Below are positions 47,243-57,619 of a stretch of 64,000 nucleotides of DNA, piece after piece. The position numbers were made by a program, and so were the translations under genes. Position 1 is the stretch's first letter, and every line of letters starts with the position of its first letter. The stretch is from NCBI RefSeq assembly GCF_025127995.1, contig NZ_JAHLYP010000056.1:1-64000 (forward strand), written 5' to 3'. The notes below the pieces were generated by a model. The model did not search any database, was not told where the DNA came from, and saw only the letters and a program-made list of their open reading frames with translations. Origin of the DNA: Synechococcus sp. CS-1332. GTDB lineage: Bacteria; Cyanobacteriota; Cyanobacteriia; PCC-6307; Cyanobiaceae.

Positions 47243-48325
47243 GTGTGGCTGGCGGCCGCGGCCCGCGCCGCCCTCGGGGCCCTGCAAGGGGAGCCCTTCA
47301 ACGCCGCCGTGCCCCTGGAACTCCTGCAGCCGCAGGGGGTGGTGCCGATTCCGGTGCGGGCCGCCGCGCGGCTGGGGGAGGGGCTGGCCCTGGGGGAAAG
47401 CTGCTGTGATCCGGGCGAGGGGCTCGACCTCACCCGCGGCCTGGTGGTGTGGGTGCTGGCGCGGTGGCTTCCAGGCGACGGGCCCTGGCTGCAGTTGGAG
47501 CCAGGCGAGGGGGTGGGGGTGCACGAGGCCAGCGGCGAGGCCTGTCTGTCTGCCTATGCCCAGCAGCTGCTGGAGACCAACCTGCGGCCCCTGGTGCCGG
47601 CCGGCGGCCGTCTGGGGCTCACCCTGGTGCTTCCCGACGGCCGCCGTCTGGCGGAGCGCACCAGCAATGCGGCCTTCGGCGTGGTGGACGGGCTGGCCCT
47701 GATCGGCACCCAGGCCGAGGTGCAGGCGGGCGCGGACCCGGACCAGCTCGCCCACACCCTGGCGGATCTGGCCGGCCGGGTTGCCGCGCCGGGATTCAAC
47801 GGCGACCTTGTGCTGGTGATCGGCGAGAACGGCCTCGATTTGGCCCCGCGGCTGGGACTGCCGCCGGAGCTGCTGCTCAAGGCGGGCAACTGGCTTGGGC
47901 CGGTGCTGGTGGCGGCTGCCGAAGCGGGGGTGGAACGGCTGCTGCTGTTCGGCTACCAGGGCAAGCTGATCAAGCTGGCCGGCGGCATCTTTCACACCCA
48001 TCACCACCTGGCCGATGGCCGCGCCGAGGTGCTCACCGCCCTCGCCGCCCTGGAGGGGGCCACCGGCGCCACCCTCGCCGCCCTCCACGGGGCCGCCACG
48101 GTGGAGGCCGCCCTGGCTGGCCTGGAGCAGGCCGATCCGGACCTGGCCGGGCGCCTGCGGGCCCGCATCGCCGCCACCATCGAAAGCCGTTGCCAGGCCT
48201 ACCTGGCCAGCCACGGTGCCCCGCCGATCGCCGTGGGGGCAGCCCTGTTCGATCGCGCTCGCCAGGTGAGGGTCTGCGGTCCGGTGGGGGCGGGGCTGAT
48301 GGAGCGTTTCAGGGGCGCGACTTAG
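47243..48325 (+). CDS. cbiD: Cobalt-precorrin-5B C1-methyltransferase CbiD, start unresolved
   Basis: At least 360 residues. It methylates C1 in anaerobic-type cobalamin synthesis. Recognisable: [41 protein letters not shown], and [26 protein letters not shown]. The conserved opening RGFTLPVW lies just before the first GTG (47243), in frame back to a stop at 47168, but that extension has no ATG, GTG or TTG. A run of nine C (47206-47214) suggests a frameshift or sequence error, or a non-standard start near 47192-47201. Confidence 0.85.
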   Translation: MWLAAAARAALGALQGEPFNAAVPLELLQPQGVVPIPVRAAARLGEGLALGESCCDPGEGLDLTRGLVVWVLARWLPGDGPWLQLEPGEGVGVHEASGEACLSAYAQQLLETNLRPLVPAGGRLGLTLVLPDGRRLAERTSNAAFGVVDGLALIGTQAEVQAGADPDQLAHTLADLAGRVAAPGFNGDLVLVIGENGLDLAPRLGLPPELLLKAGNWLGPVLVAAAEAGVERLLLFGYQGKLIKLAGGIFHTHHHLADGRAEVLTALAALEGATGATLAALHGAATVEAALAGLEQADPDLAGRLRARIAATIESRCQAYLASHGAPPIAVGAALFDRARQVRVCGPVGAGLMERFRGAT

Positions 48326-48372
48326 GGTGCTGGCACCGATACCGGGCCCCGGCCCTGGCCGCCTTCGAGCCG

Positions 48373-49992
48373 ATGTCCCAAACGCCGCAGACCGCTCCAC
48401 CGGGTTCGGAACGGGACCATGCCAGCGGTTCCAGCCGTCCTCCGGCCATCGTCATCCTGGATTTCGGTTCCCAGTACTCCGAACTGATCGCCCGCCGGGT
48501 GCGGGAGACGGAGGTCTTCTCCCTGGTGATGGGGTATGCCACCACCGCCGCGGAACTGAAGGCCATGGCCCCGAAGGGCATCATCCTCAGCGGCGGTCCC
48601 AGTTCCGTCTACGAGGAGGGGGCCCCTTCCTGCGACCCCGGCCTCTGGGACCTGGGCATCCCGGTGCTGGGGGTCTGCTACGGCATGCAGCTGATGGTGC
48701 AGCAGCTGGGCGGATCGGTGGTGGCGGCCGGCCGGGCTGAGTACGGCAAGGCACCGCTGCATGTCGACGACCCGGTCGATCTGCTCACCAACGTCGCCAG
48801 TGGCTCGACGATGTGGATGAGCCACGGTGATTCGGTGGAGGCCCTGCCGGACGGCTTCGTGCGGCTCGCCCACACCGACAACACCCCCGAGGCCGCGGTG
48901 GCCGACCATGCCCGCCGCCTGTACGGGGTGCAGTTCCACCCGGAGGTGGTGCACTCCACCGGCGGCATGGTGATGATCCGTAATTTCGTTTATCACATCT
49001 GCGGCTGCACCCCCGACTGGACCACCGCCGCCTTCATCGACGAGGCCATCGGCGAGGTGCGTGCCCAGGTGGGCGAGAAAAGGGTGCTGCTGGCCCTCTC
49101 GGGCGGAGTCGATTCCTCCACCCTGGCCTTTCTGCTGCACCAGGCGATCGGCGATCGCCTCACCTGCATGTTCATCGACCAGGGCTTCATGCGCAAAGGT
49201 GAGCCGGAGTTCCTGATGGAGTTCTTCGATCACCAGTTCCACATCAACGTGGAATACATCAATGCCCGTGAGCGCTTCATCTCCAAGCTCGCCGGCATCA
49301 CCGACCCCGAGGAGAAGCGCAAGATCATCGGCACCGAGTTCATCCGGGTGTTCGAGGAGGAAAGCCGTCGCCTCGGCCCCTTCGACTACCTGGCCCAGGG
49401 CACGCTCTATCCGGATGTGATCGAATCGGCCGGCACCAACGTGGACCCCAAGACCGGCGAGCGGGTGGCGGTGAAGATCAAGAGCCACCACAACGTGGGC
49501 GGCCTGCCGAAGGATCTGCAGTTCAAGCTGGTCGAACCGCTGCGTCGCCTGTTCAAAGACGAGGTGCGCAAGGTGGGCCGCAGCCTGGGTCTGCCCCAGG
49601 AAATCGTCGGGCGCCACCCGTTTCCGGGCCCCGGCCTGGCGATCCGCATCCTGGGGGAGGTCAACGATGACAAGCTCGACATCCTGCGGGATGCCGATCT
49701 GATCGTGCGCGAGGAGGTGCGCGACGCCGGCCTCTACAACGAGATCTGGCAGGCCTTCGCCGTGCTGCTGCCGGTGCGCAGCGTCGGTGTGATGGGTGAC
49801 AAGCGCACCTACGCCTATCCGATCGTGCTGCGCTGCGTCTCCTCCGAGGACGGCATGACCGCCGACTGGTCGCGCCTGCCCTACGACCTGTTGGAGCTGA
49901 TCTCCAACCGCATTGTCAATGAGGTGCGAGGGGTGAACCGGGTGGTGCTCGACATCACCAGCAAGCCCCCCGGCACGATCGAGTGGGAGTAG
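48373..49992 (+). CDS. guaA: GMP synthase (glutamine-hydrolysing)
   Basis: 539 residues. The glutaminase part has [15 protein letters not shown] with the catalytic Cys and QFHPEVVHS with His-x-Glu. The ATP-pyrophosphatase P-loop is [11 protein letters not shown], and the C-terminal dimerisation domain ends with [16 protein letters not shown]. It converts XMP to GMP. It follows cbiD by 47 bases. A palindrome at 50007-50022 follows the stop. Confidence 0.96.
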   Translation: MSQTPQTAPPGSERDHASGSSRPPAIVILDFGSQYSELIARRVRETEVFSLVMGYATTAAELKAMAPKGIILSGGPSSVYEEGAPSCDPGLWDLGIPVLGVCYGMQLMVQQLGGSVVAAGRAEYGKAPLHVDDPVDLLTNVASGSTMWMSHGDSVEALPDGFVRLAHTDNTPEAAVADHARRLYGVQFHPEVVHSTGGMVMIRNFVYHICGCTPDWTTAAFIDEAIGEVRAQVGEKRVLLALSGGVDSSTLAFLLHQAIGDRLTCMFIDQGFMRKGEPEFLMEFFDHQFHINVEYINARERFISKLAGITDPEEKRKIIGTEFIRVFEEESRRLGPFDYLAQGTLYPDVIESAGTNVDPKTGERVAVKIKSHHNVGGLPKDLQFKLVEPLRRLFKDEVRKVGRSLGLPQEIVGRHPFPGPGLAIRILGEVNDDKLDILRDADLIVREEVRDAGLYNEIWQAFAVLLPVRSVGVMGDKRTYAYPIVLRCVSSEDGMTADWSRLPYDLLELISNRIVNEVRGVNRVVLDITSKPPGTIEWE

Positions 49993-50055
49993 GCGGGTCC
50001 CCAGGCTGGCCCCCGGGGGCCAACTTCGATAACGTCGGCGCCCGGCCTTTGCTCC

Positions 50056-50697
50056 GTGCCTTCCGTCTCCCCCGTCGTCGCTGGCAGCCCTGCCGGGGCT
50101 GAGCACGACCCCCAGATGCACCGGCGTCTGCAGCAGGACAGCATCCTGCTGGCCGGCAAGACCGTCTTCCTCAATCCCTTCCTCTACTGGCGTCGTTTTG
50201 ATGCCAACACCGACCGCTGGCTGCGGGAACCCGGCCAGCTGCCGGAGGAGCAGATCCGCAGCAACCGCCTGCGCTTCTATCCCGAACTCGACTGGGAGGG
50301 GCTGGATCCGGCCGACCTGGCGGTGAAGGAGGGGGCAGTGGAGATGTTCCTCAAGAGCCTGGAGCTGATCAGCACCTTCAACCCCGACCTCAGCGCCGGC
50401 CACCTGCTGGAGGTGGAGCGCAAGATGGCTGTCACCAAGAAGAAGGCCTTCGAGCGCTGGGTGGCCCGGGCCCTCGACCGTCGCGGCAAGGAAAGCCTGC
50501 GGGAGCGGCGCCGCTTCGATCGCGACCGCCTGCTGCGGGGCTGGATGGAGTGGCTCTCCCTCGAGGGCACCCGCCAGGCCCTGCTGCCCTTCAGCGTCCT
50601 GCTGGTGCTGGCCGTCGCCGGCGGCTGGTGGCTCGGCAGCACCCGCTTCTGCAGCCAGGTGATCGTCGATCCCGGCGTTCAGCGTCCCGCACCCTGA
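50056..50697 (+). CDS. Cyanobacterial protein with a C-terminal membrane anchor
   Basis: 213 residues from GTG. The first 170 are soluble and charged (LAGKTVFLNPFLYWRRFDANTDRWLREPG and VERKMAVTKKKAFERWVARALDRRG). One membrane helix (LLPFSVLLVLAVAGGWWLGS) precedes a short tail. It looks conserved in picocyanobacteria; function unknown. Confidence 0.7.
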   Translation: MPSVSPVVAGSPAGAEHDPQMHRRLQQDSILLAGKTVFLNPFLYWRRFDANTDRWLREPGQLPEEQIRSNRLRFYPELDWEGLDPADLAVKEGAVEMFLKSLELISTFNPDLSAGHLLEVERKMAVTKKKAFERWVARALDRRGKESLRERRRFDRDRLLRGWMEWLSLEGTRQALLPFSVLLVLAVAGGWWLGSTRFCSQVIVDPGVQRPAP

Positions 50698-50749
50698 AGC
50701 GGGCCGTTCCGCACGTCAGACTGGACAGCCTGGCCCCTTTGGCGACGTC

Positions 50750-51160
50750 ATGGCTGCCGACCCTCTTGATTCCCTGCGTCTGGCCCTGATGCAGGACGTG
50801 CTTCCAGTCGGACTGGCGGTGGTGGAGCGGGCCCGCAAGGGGGGGCCGGCCGAGGTGATCGCCGCCTTCAACGGCAGCAGTGCTGACCCCCTCAGCCAGC
50901 TGCGCCAGGAGGGAGAACCCGCAGCCAGCCAGGTGCGTGAGAACCTCGACCGCTTCCAGCCCGGTCTGGGCAACCCGGTGATGAAGGTGGAGGTGCGCGA
51001 CGTCGCCGCCGAGGCTGGGGACGCCGTGGGTGGCCCCGAAGCGCCTACCCCCGCCTGGGAGGCCCCGCCGCCGCCCACCCCCGCCGATCCGGCTGAACTG
51101 CTGGCGGCCCTGGGGCGTATTGAGGAGCGGCTGGCCCTGCTCCAGAGCCGGCTGGCCTGA
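50750..51160 (+). CDS. Protein of unknown function before PBP2
   Basis: 136 residues. The N-terminal half (DPLDSLRLALMQDVLPVGLAVVERARKGGPAEVIAAFN) is helical. A Pro-rich linker (APTPAWEAPPPPTPADP) precedes a short helix. Its stop overlaps the PBP2 ATG by one base, so it is translationally coupled to cell-wall synthesis. No family is recognised. Confidence 0.7.
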   Translation: MAADPLDSLRLALMQDVLPVGLAVVERARKGGPAEVIAAFNGSSADPLSQLRQEGEPAASQVRENLDRFQPGLGNPVMKVEVRDVAAEAGDAVGGPEAPTPAWEAPPPPTPADPAELLAALGRIEERLALLQSRLA

Positions 51161-52941
51161 TGGTGCGCGCTGCCGGCGGCGGGCTCGGTCCCTCCTCCAC
51201 CCGCCACAGCGGGGCGGGGCACCAGGCCGCCCTCCTGCTCACCTTCATGCTGCTGGTGCTGGCCGCCATGCTCGGGCGGCTGGCCTGGCTCCAGCTGCTG
51301 CATGGGGCCGAGAACCGGGCCATGGCCGACGAGAACCGGATCCGCCTGTTGCCGCGGAACCCGGTGCGCGGGCGCCTGCTGGATCGCAAGGGCCGGGTGC
51401 TGGCCACCAATCGCCTCACCTACAACCTTTATCTCCAGCCCCTCCAGGTCGATGACCGCCGTTGGCCCGAGCTGCGCGACCGGCTGGCCACCCTGCTGGG
51501 GCTCTCCACCGACCGGCTTGAGGCCCAGCGCAAGAGCGGCGCCAACGCCGAGGGTTTCCGCATCCCCCTGGCTCTCTCGCTCACCCCCGTGCAGGTACTG
51601 CGCTTCCGGGAGCAGGCCGGCTCCCTGCAGGGGGCGGAGGTGTCCGAGGACGTGCTCCGCGCCTACCCCGACGGCAGCCTGGGGGCCCATGTGATGGGCT
51701 ACACCAGCAGCATCACCGAGGAGGAGTACGCCGCCCTCAAGGACCACGGCTACCGCATCAGCGACCGCATCGGCCGCAGCGGGCTGGAGAAGGTCTACGA
51801 AACCCACCTGCGTGGCGAGTGGGGCGGCCAGCAGCTGGAGGTGAATGCCGAGGGCCAGGTGCAGCGCGTGCTGGGGGACAAGCCCGCCAAGGCCGGCAAG
51901 GATCTGCGCCTCACCCTCGATCTCGACCTGCAGCGCGCGGCGGAGAGGGCCCTCGACGGGGTGCGCAAGGGGGCGATCGTGGCCATGGACCCCCAGACCG
52001 GTGCCGTGCGGGCCATGGCCAGCCGGCCCAACTTCGATCCCAACATTTTCTCCGACGGCCCCACCACGGCCCAGTGGAACAGCCTCAACCGGCCGGAGGC
52101 GCCGATGCTGAACCGGGCTTTCCAGGGCTTCCCGCCCGCCAGCACCTTCAAGATCGTCACCACGATCGCCGGCATCGAGTCCGGCAAGCTCAACGAGACC
52201 TCCACCGTGCCGACGGTGGGCTCCTTCTGCTACTACGGCCAGTGCTATGCCGACCATGGCTCCTTCGGCAGCATTGGCTTCCCCTTCGCCCTTGGGGTGA
52301 GCAGCAACAGCTTCTTCTACAAGGTGGGGCTGATGGTCGGTCCTGACGAGCTGTTCAAGGCCGCCCGCCGCATGGGCTACGGCAGCCGCACCGGCAGCGA
52401 ATTGGCCGCTGAGGAATCCCCTGGACTGCTGGGGGATCCGGCCTGGAAGAAGGAGGTGCTGGGCGAACCCTGGACCCCGGTCGACACGATCACCTCCTCG
52501 ATCGGCCAGGGCGCGGTGACCGTGACACCGCTGCAGATGGCCCGTCTCTACGCGGCCGTGGCCAACGGCGGCTGGCTGGTGACCCCCCACCTGGTGGAGC
52601 GCGATTACCCCCGGAAATGGCTGGGGCTGAAGCCGGCCACCCTGAGGGTGCTGCATGCCGGCCTGCGCCAGGCGGTCACCTCCGGCACGGCCACCATCCT
52701 CAACGACCCCAGCCTGCCGCCCGTGGCCGGCAAGACCGGCACCGCTGAGGACCCCCCCCGTCCCGACCACGCCTGGTTCGGCGGCTACGCCCCGGCCACC
52801 GGCAAGCCCACCCTGGTGATCGTCGCCTTTGGCGAGAACTCCGGGGGGTACGGCGGCACGGTGGCGGCGCCGATGGTGAAGGCCCTGATGAGCGTCTGGT
52901 TCCGGGGCGTGAAACCGCCAGCGGCGCTCAAGCCGGGATGA
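51160..52941 (+). CDS. mrdA: Class B penicillin-binding protein 2
   Basis: 593 residues. A membrane anchor (AALLLTFMLLVLAAML, about 24-40), a PBP dimer region (RGRLLDRKGRVLATN), and the transpeptidase domain: SxxK Ser328-Thr-Phe-Lys331, SxN in GVSSNSFFYK, and KTGT at about 525. It cross-links peptidoglycan during elongation. The final 14 bases overlap the sqdX 3' end on the other strand. Confidence 0.94.
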   Translation: MVRAAGGGLGPSSTRHSGAGHQAALLLTFMLLVLAAMLGRLAWLQLLHGAENRAMADENRIRLLPRNPVRGRLLDRKGRVLATNRLTYNLYLQPLQVDDRRWPELRDRLATLLGLSTDRLEAQRKSGANAEGFRIPLALSLTPVQVLRFREQAGSLQGAEVSEDVLRAYPDGSLGAHVMGYTSSITEEEYAALKDHGYRISDRIGRSGLEKVYETHLRGEWGGQQLEVNAEGQVQRVLGDKPAKAGKDLRLTLDLDLQRAAERALDGVRKGAIVAMDPQTGAVRAMASRPNFDPNIFSDGPTTAQWNSLNRPEAPMLNRAFQGFPPASTFKIVTTIAGIESGKLNETSTVPTVGSFCYYGQCYADHGSFGSIGFPFALGVSSNSFFYKVGLMVGPDELFKAARRMGYGSRTGSELAAEESPGLLGDPAWKKEVLGEPWTPVDTITSSIGQGAVTVTPLQMARLYAAVANGGWLVTPHLVERDYPRKWLGLKPATLRVLHAGLRQAVTSGTATILNDPSLPPVAGKTGTAEDPPRPDHAWFGGYAPATGKPTLVIVAFGENSGGYGGTVAAPMVKALMSVWFRGVKPPAALKPG

Positions 52942-54046
52942 GCACCTGGCGGTAATAGCCCTGCAGCTGGGCGGTGGCGCTGGGCCAGCCCCAGCGTTCG
53001 GCCTCCTCGCGGGCGGCCAGACGCAGCTGGCGGCGGGCGGCCGGATCCCCCAGCAGCCGTTCGACGGCGGTGGGCAGGCTGGCGGGCTGGTCGGGGTCGT
53101 AGAGGCAGCCGTTGACGCCGTCACTGACGATGTCGGGGATGCCACCCCGGTTGGCCCCCACCACCGGGCAGCCGGCGGCCATGGCCTCGAGCAGCACCAG
53201 GCCAAGGGTTTCGGTGCTGGACGGGAACAGGAACGCATCGCCGCTGGCATAGGCCGAGGCCAGCTCCTCGCCGGCCAGGTAGCCCACGAAGGTGGTGGCG
53301 GTGCCTTCGAAATGGCGCTCCAGCTGCTGGCGGTGGGGACCGTCCCCCACCAGGGCCAGGCGGGTCTGGGGCATGGCTTCGAGCACCGGCCGGATCCGGT
53401 CGATCTGCTTCTCCGCTGAGAGCCGGCCGATGTAGAGCAGGAGATGGCCTGTGTCGTCGTGCCCGCCATGCAGCCGCTGACGCATGGCGGCGGAGGCCAG
53501 TTCAGGGCGGAACAGGTCGGTATCGACGCCGCGCTGCCACAGGGCCGTGTGCTGGATGCCCCTGGAGGCCAGCTCCTCCACCATGGCTGTGGAGGTGCAG
53601 AGATTGAGCTGGGCCTGGTTGTGGGCGGCCTTGAGCAGTTCCCACAGCAGGGGCTCCAGCATTCCCATGCCGTAGTGCTCCAGGTACTTGGGCAGGTGGG
53701 TGTGGTAGCTGGCCACCAGCGGCAGACCGCGGCTGCGGGCCAGCCAGATCCCCCCCAGGCCGAGCACGGCGGGGTTCACCACGTGGACCAGATCGGGTCC
53801 GAAGCGATCGAGGGCCTCGGAGACCGCCGGCCGCGGCAGGGCCAGCTTCAGTTCCGGGTAGAGGGGCAGCGGCATCGCCGGCACCCCCACAACCCGGGCA
53901 CCCATGTACGACTCTGGGGCCCCTTCAGGGCAGAAGATCAGCACCTCATCGCCGGCCGCCACCAGTTGCTGCACCGTCTTGGTGAGTCGCGTGACGATGC
54001 CATCCACCTTCGGCAGGAAGGTTTCGGTGAAAAAGGCGATCTTCAC
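52928..54046 (-). CDS. sqdX: Sulfoquinovosyltransferase SqdX
   Basis: 372 residues from GTG (longer frames lack family sequence). GT-B fold of GT4: FFTETFLPKVDGIVTRLTKTVQQL, the SqdX-like YHTHLPKYLEHYGMGMLEPLLWELL, LYIGRLSAEKQIDRI, then SSTETLGLVLLEAMAAGCPVVG. It transfers sulfoquinovose from the UDP sugar to diacylglycerol to make SQDG. Located 10 bases after sqdB. Confidence 0.93.
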   Translation of the reverse strand: MKIAFFTETFLPKVDGIVTRLTKTVQQLVAAGDEVLIFCPEGAPESYMGARVVGVPAMPLPLYPELKLALPRPAVSEALDRFGPDLVHVVNPAVLGLGGIWLARSRGLPLVASYHTHLPKYLEHYGMGMLEPLLWELLKAAHNQAQLNLCTSTAMVEELASRGIQHTALWQRGVDTDLFRPELASAAMRQRLHGGHDDTGHLLLYIGRLSAEKQIDRIRPVLEAMPQTRLALVGDGPHRQQLERHFEGTATTFVGYLAGEELASAYASGDAFLFPSSTETLGLVLLEAMAAGCPVVGANRGGIPDIVSDGVNGCLYDPDQPASLPTAVERLLGDPAARRQLRLAAREEAERWGWPSATAQLQGYYRQVLIPA

Positions 54047-54056
54047 AGGCTGGTGA

Positions 54057-55253
54057 TCAGGCGAAGGCCTTGATCGCTTCGGCCTGGCGCTGGGTCCAGG
54101 CCGAGAGGCAGGGGATCTTGGAGCGGTCGCAGCGGTCGGCCCAGCGGCGGGCCACGTCCACCACCTCGGCCAGGAGACCGTCATCGAGGGTGGTGGGCTT
54201 GAGGCCCAGCTCGATGAAGCAGCGGTTGTCGACGATCAGATCGTTTTCGATCGCCTCCTTACGCGGGTTGGGCAGGTAGTTGATCTCGGCGTCGGTCAGG
54301 GCGGCCACCTTGCGGGCCAGTTCACCCACCTGGTGGCTCTCGGTCATCTGGTTGAAGATCTTCACCTTCTCGCCGGGCTCGGGGGGGTGTTCCAGGGCCA
54401 GTTGGACGCAGCGCACCGAATCGCGGATGTGGATGAAGGCCCGGGTCTGGCCGCCGGTGCCGTGCACGGTGAGGGGATAGCCGATCGCCGCCTGCATCAG
54501 GAAGCGGTTCAGCACCGTGCCGTAGTCGCCGTCGTAGTCGAAGCGGTTGGTGAGTCGCGGATCCCGCTGGGTGAGGTCGGTGTTGGTCCCCCAGACGATG
54601 CCCTGGTGCAGGTCGGTGACCCGGATGGCGTCGTTCTTGTTGTAGTAGAAGAACAACAGTTGATCCAGCGTCTTGGTCATGTGATAGACGCTGCCTGGAT
54701 CCGTGGGGTGCAGGATCTTCTCGGTGAAGCAGGTGCCGTCGGGCTGGGGCACTTCCACCGTGAGGTAGCCCTCCGGGATCGTGGCGCCGCGGTGCGACCC
54801 GTAGCCGTAGACGCCCATGGTGCCGAGGTGCACGATGTGGACGTCAAGGCCGCTGTCGACGATGGCCGCCAGCAGGTTGTGGGTGCCGTTGACGTTGTTG
54901 TCGACGGTGTAGCGCTTGGTGGCGCTGCTCTTCATCGAGTAGGGGGCGGCCCGTTGCTCGGCGAAGTGGACGATGGCCGAGGGGCGCTCGCTGCGCAGCA
55001 GCTCGAGCAGCCGGTCGTACTCCCGGGCGATGTCGAGGTGCACGAAGCGCATCGTGCGGCCGCCCACCTGGTCCCAGGCCCGCAGGCGGTCCTGGATGGT
55101 GGCGATCGGCGTGAGCGACTCGACGCCCAGGTCGATATCGATCTTGCGCCGACTGAGGTTGTCGACGACGACGACGTCATGTCCGGCTTCGGCCAGGTTC
55201 ACGGCACAGGGCCAACCACAGAAGCCGTCGCCGCCGAGAACGAGAACCTTCAC
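54057..55253 (-). CDS. sqdB: UDP-sulfoquinovose synthase SqdB
   Basis: 398 residues. SDR fold with VLVLGGDGFCGWPCAVNLAEAG, DNLSRRKID, HFAEQRAAPYSM, LGTMGVYGYGSHRGATIPEGY, and YHMTKTLDQL carrying the catalytic Tyr and Lys. It makes UDP-sulfoquinovose from UDP-glucose and sulfite. First gene of the sqdB-sqdX operon. Confidence 0.96.
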   Translation of the reverse strand: MKVLVLGGDGFCGWPCAVNLAEAGHDVVVVDNLSRRKIDIDLGVESLTPIATIQDRLRAWDQVGGRTMRFVHLDIAREYDRLLELLRSERPSAIVHFAEQRAAPYSMKSSATKRYTVDNNVNGTHNLLAAIVDSGLDVHIVHLGTMGVYGYGSHRGATIPEGYLTVEVPQPDGTCFTEKILHPTDPGSVYHMTKTLDQLLFFYYNKNDAIRVTDLHQGIVWGTNTDLTQRDPRLTNRFDYDGDYGTVLNRFLMQAAIGYPLTVHGTGGQTRAFIHIRDSVRCVQLALEHPPEPGEKVKIFNQMTESHQVGELARKVAALTDAEINYLPNPRKEAIENDLIVDNRCFIELGLKPTTLDDGLLAEVVDVARRWADRCDRSKIPCLSAWTQRQAEAIKAFA

Positions 55254-55321
55254 CCCAGACTCCTGAACGAGCAGTTGCTCAGACGGGCAAGCTACTACAG
55301 GCCTCAGATGGCCCCCGGGCC

Positions 55322-55486
55322 TCAGCTGATGCCGGCCGCCACCGCCACCATCACGGCCACCAGCACGAGGCCGCCGATCAGCAGCATCCGGTTGGCGCCG
55401 CTGGTCTCCCCCTCCTCCTGCAGCACCATGCGGGGCTCCTTGGCGAAGGCGTTCAGCTTGCCGCCGTCTTCTTCGGTGACCTGCAT
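55322..55486 (-). CDS. Psb34-like one-helix protein (ssl1498 family)
   Basis: 54 residues. The N-terminal motif GGKLNAFAKEPRM is shared with high-light-inducible proteins, but the chlorophyll-binding ExxNxR helix is absent. A plain membrane helix follows (MLLIGGLVLVAVMVAVAAGIS). This combination matches Psb34, which displaces Hlip proteins during photosystem II repair. A longer start at 55510 is possible. Confidence 0.75.
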   Translation of the reverse strand: MQVTEEDGGKLNAFAKEPRMVLQEEGETSGANRMLLIGGLVLVAVMVAVAAGIS

Positions 55487-55544
55487 GGCTGGGGGATCGG
55501 TGTGCGCCAAACCCTATGGAGGGCTGCCTGGATCGGTTTGATCG

Positions 55545-56366
55545 TCAATGGTTCGTCACACGTCCTTCCATCGGTGAGCTGGGTCTGGCGTCGGCCCGCT
55601 GCGGCAGTCGGCCCGCCAGCAGGGCGGTGCGGCCGGCTTCGGTGGCCAGGGCCATGGCCCTCGCCATGGCCGCCGGATCCCCCGCCAGGGCGATGGCGCT
55701 GTTGATCAACAGGGCGTCAGCGCCCATCTCCATCGCCTGGGCGGCTTCGCTGGGCACCCCGAGGCCCGCATCCACCACCACCGGGATGCCGGCGCTTTCG
55801 ATGATCAGGGCGATGTTGGCGGCGTTGCGGAGGCCCTGGCCCGAGCCGATCGGCGACCCCAGCGGCATCACCGTGACGCAGCCGGCCTCCTCCAGCCGCT
55901 TGGCCAGCAGGGGATCGGCGTTGATGTAGGGCAGCACGGCGAAGCCTTCCTTCACCAGCTGTTCGGCCGCTTCAAGGGTGCCGAAGGGGTCGGGGAGCAG
56001 GTGGCGGGAATCGGGGATCACCTCCAGCTTCACGAAGTTGTTGTCCTCCTGGCCCGCCAGCCGCGCCAGCTCCCGGCCCAGCCGGGCCACCCGCACCGCC
56101 TCCTCGGCGGTGGCGCAGCCGGCCGTGTTGGGCAGCATCCAGATCCGGCTCCAGTCGATCGCCTCCATCAGGCCGCCGTGGCCGGGTGCTCCGCTCTGGA
56201 CCCGCCGGACAGCCACCGTGACGATCTCGCAGCCGCTGGCCTCAAGGCTGGCCTGCATGGCCTCCAGGCTTGGGTACTTGCCGGTGCCGGTCATCAGACG
56301 GCTGCGGAAGTGTCGGCCGGCGATCACCAGATCGTCGTGGGAGCTCGGGGTGGTGATGGCGGTCAA
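55545..56366 (-). CDS. thiG: Thiazole synthase ThiG
   Basis: 273 residues from TTG (no ATG upstream near the domain). Landmarks: [62 protein letters not shown] with the Schiff-base Lys, [14 protein letters not shown] and [17 protein letters not shown]. It builds the thiazole of thiamine with ThiS. ThiL is also in the window, but not nearby. Confidence 0.94.
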   Translation of the reverse strand: MTAITTPSSHDDLVIAGRHFRSRLMTGTGKYPSLEAMQASLEASGCEIVTVAVRRVQSGAPGHGGLMEAIDWSRIWMLPNTAGCATAEEAVRVARLGRELARLAGQEDNNFVKLEVIPDSRHLLPDPFGTLEAAEQLVKEGFAVLPYINADPLLAKRLEEAGCVTVMPLGSPIGSGQGLRNAANIALIIESAGIPVVVDAGLGVPSEAAQAMEMGADALLINSAIALAGDPAAMARAMALATEAGRTALLAGRLPQRADARPSSPMEGRVTNH

Positions 56367-56432
56367 GGTCGGAGGCCTGCGGCGGACGGGCGCATCCCGA
56401 TTAGTCTGCCCTTTGCCAACCAGACCCACGTC

Positions 56433-57002
56433 ATGCCGGTGCCTCTGGCCGCCCTGCCCCTGATGCTCGCCGCCAGCCCGGTGCTTGCCGCCAGCCCCCT
56501 GCCGGCTGGCGGCTTTGTGCCCTTCACCGCCCCGGAGATCCAGGCGACCGTCCTGGACGGTGGCGCCAGCGGCGAGGTCGAGACCTTCGATCCGATCGCA
56601 CGGGCCCGCCTGATCGCCGAGCAGCTGCCCCGTCGCTGGAGCGGCCGGTACCAGTCGTTCAGCGGCGGTCCGACCGTGCCCGTCCAGCTGCGGATCGATG
56701 GGGCCACGCCGATGGGTCAGATGGTGGATCTGCGCGGTGCGATGGCGATTGGAGGCGTCGAATCGCCGGTGCAGGGCAACCTCAATGCCAAGTCGGACCA
56801 ACTTGATCTGCTGCTGCTGGGAGATCCCCTCGGCGGCGCCCTGGAGCCCGGTGGCGCCTTTCAGAGCGTGCAGGGCCTGTCCCTGAGCGGCTGGCGCGCG
56901 CCGCGCCTGACCACCCCGGGGGGGCGCCTGCAGTTGATCCCGGAAACGACCGCCACATCCAAACCTGCGCCCGGTCAGCCTGCGGTGCGTGGCCTTTGGT
57001 GA
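56433..57002 (+). CDS. Secreted protein of unknown function
   Basis: 189 residues. Signal peptide [17 protein letters not shown]. The mature part has [33 protein letters not shown] and [23 protein letters not shown], and looks like a beta-rich domain. It resembles conserved picocyanobacterial secreted proteins; function unknown. It is divergent from thiG by 66 bases. Confidence 0.7.
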   Translation: MPVPLAALPLMLAASPVLAASPLPAGGFVPFTAPEIQATVLDGGASGEVETFDPIARARLIAEQLPRRWSGRYQSFSGGPTVPVQLRIDGATPMGQMVDLRGAMAIGGVESPVQGNLNAKSDQLDLLLLGDPLGGALEPGGAFQSVQGLSLSGWRAPRLTTPGGRLQLIPETTATSKPAPGQPAVRGLW

Positions 57003-57018
57003 ACCTGACCCCAGGGCC

Positions 57019-57582
57019 TCAGAAGGACTTGCCGTTGCCGCTGGTCTCCTGACCACTGCGGCGCTCAAGGATCGAGAGGCGTTTACGGGCTGTCTTGTTG
57101 GTGGCCTCCAACTGCAGCACCCGCTCATAGAGGGTCCTGGCTTCGTCAGGCTTCGACTGTTTCTCCAGGGCGAAAGCCAGATTATTGATCGCCACCGGAT
57201 AGTCGGCCTTGGCCCGTAGGGCGGCCCGGTAGTGGCGCACGGCCGCTGAGTAATTGCTCTGGGCCGCCAGGGTGAAGCCGAGGGCGTTCTCCATCAGGGC
57301 CCTCGCCTCAGCGGGAGCGTTCTCGGCGTGAGCCAGCTTCAGGGCCTGCTTGAGATTGGCCTGGGCTTCGACGTAAAGGCGCTTGCGGAGCTGAACAGAC
57401 GCCAGCTCGTACAGGGTGGAGACATCCCTGGTGGCGCCAGTGGCCTTGTCGTTGCCCCCCAGCCGGGCCATGGCGAGTTCGTCACTCCGGACCCGAAGGA
57501 TCTGGCGAGCGACCACGAAGGCCGCCACGCCCAGAAGGGCGATCAGGCCAAGCAGGTAGGCCTGGGGCAGCAGGTCGTTCAT
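57019..57582 (-). CDS. Ycf37-like TPR protein (photosystem I assembly)
   Basis: 187 residues. An N-terminal membrane helix ([21 protein letters not shown]) is followed by TPR units: [50 protein letters not shown] and [25 protein letters not shown]. The layout is that of Ycf37, which helps photosystem I assembly. The homology is judged by layout, so a generic TPR protein cannot be excluded. Confidence 0.75.
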   Translation of the reverse strand: MNDLLPQAYLLGLIALLGVAAFVVARQILRVRSDELAMARLGGNDKATGATRDVSTLYELASVQLRKRLYVEAQANLKQALKLAHAENAPAEARALMENALGFTLAAQSNYSAAVRHYRAALRAKADYPVAINNLAFALEKQSKPDEARTLYERVLQLEATNKTARKRLSILERRSGQETSGNGKSF

Positions 57583-57619
57583 CGGGGCCGGCCGGACGGT
57601 CGGGGCTGGGGGGACGGCG

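Noticed and set aside
50007-50022. Perfect 16-base palindrome TGGCCCCCGGGGGCCA after guaA
   Set aside because: It has no loop and no T-run, so it is a poor terminator, and such C/G palindromes are expected at this GC.
48322-50403. 693-codon antisense frame across guaA
   Set aside because: Composition is typical of reverse-strand GC frames, and guaA is certain.
50716-53469. 917-codon antisense frame across PBP2
   Set aside because: No family motifs; it shadows PBP2 and sqdX, which have full catalytic motifs.
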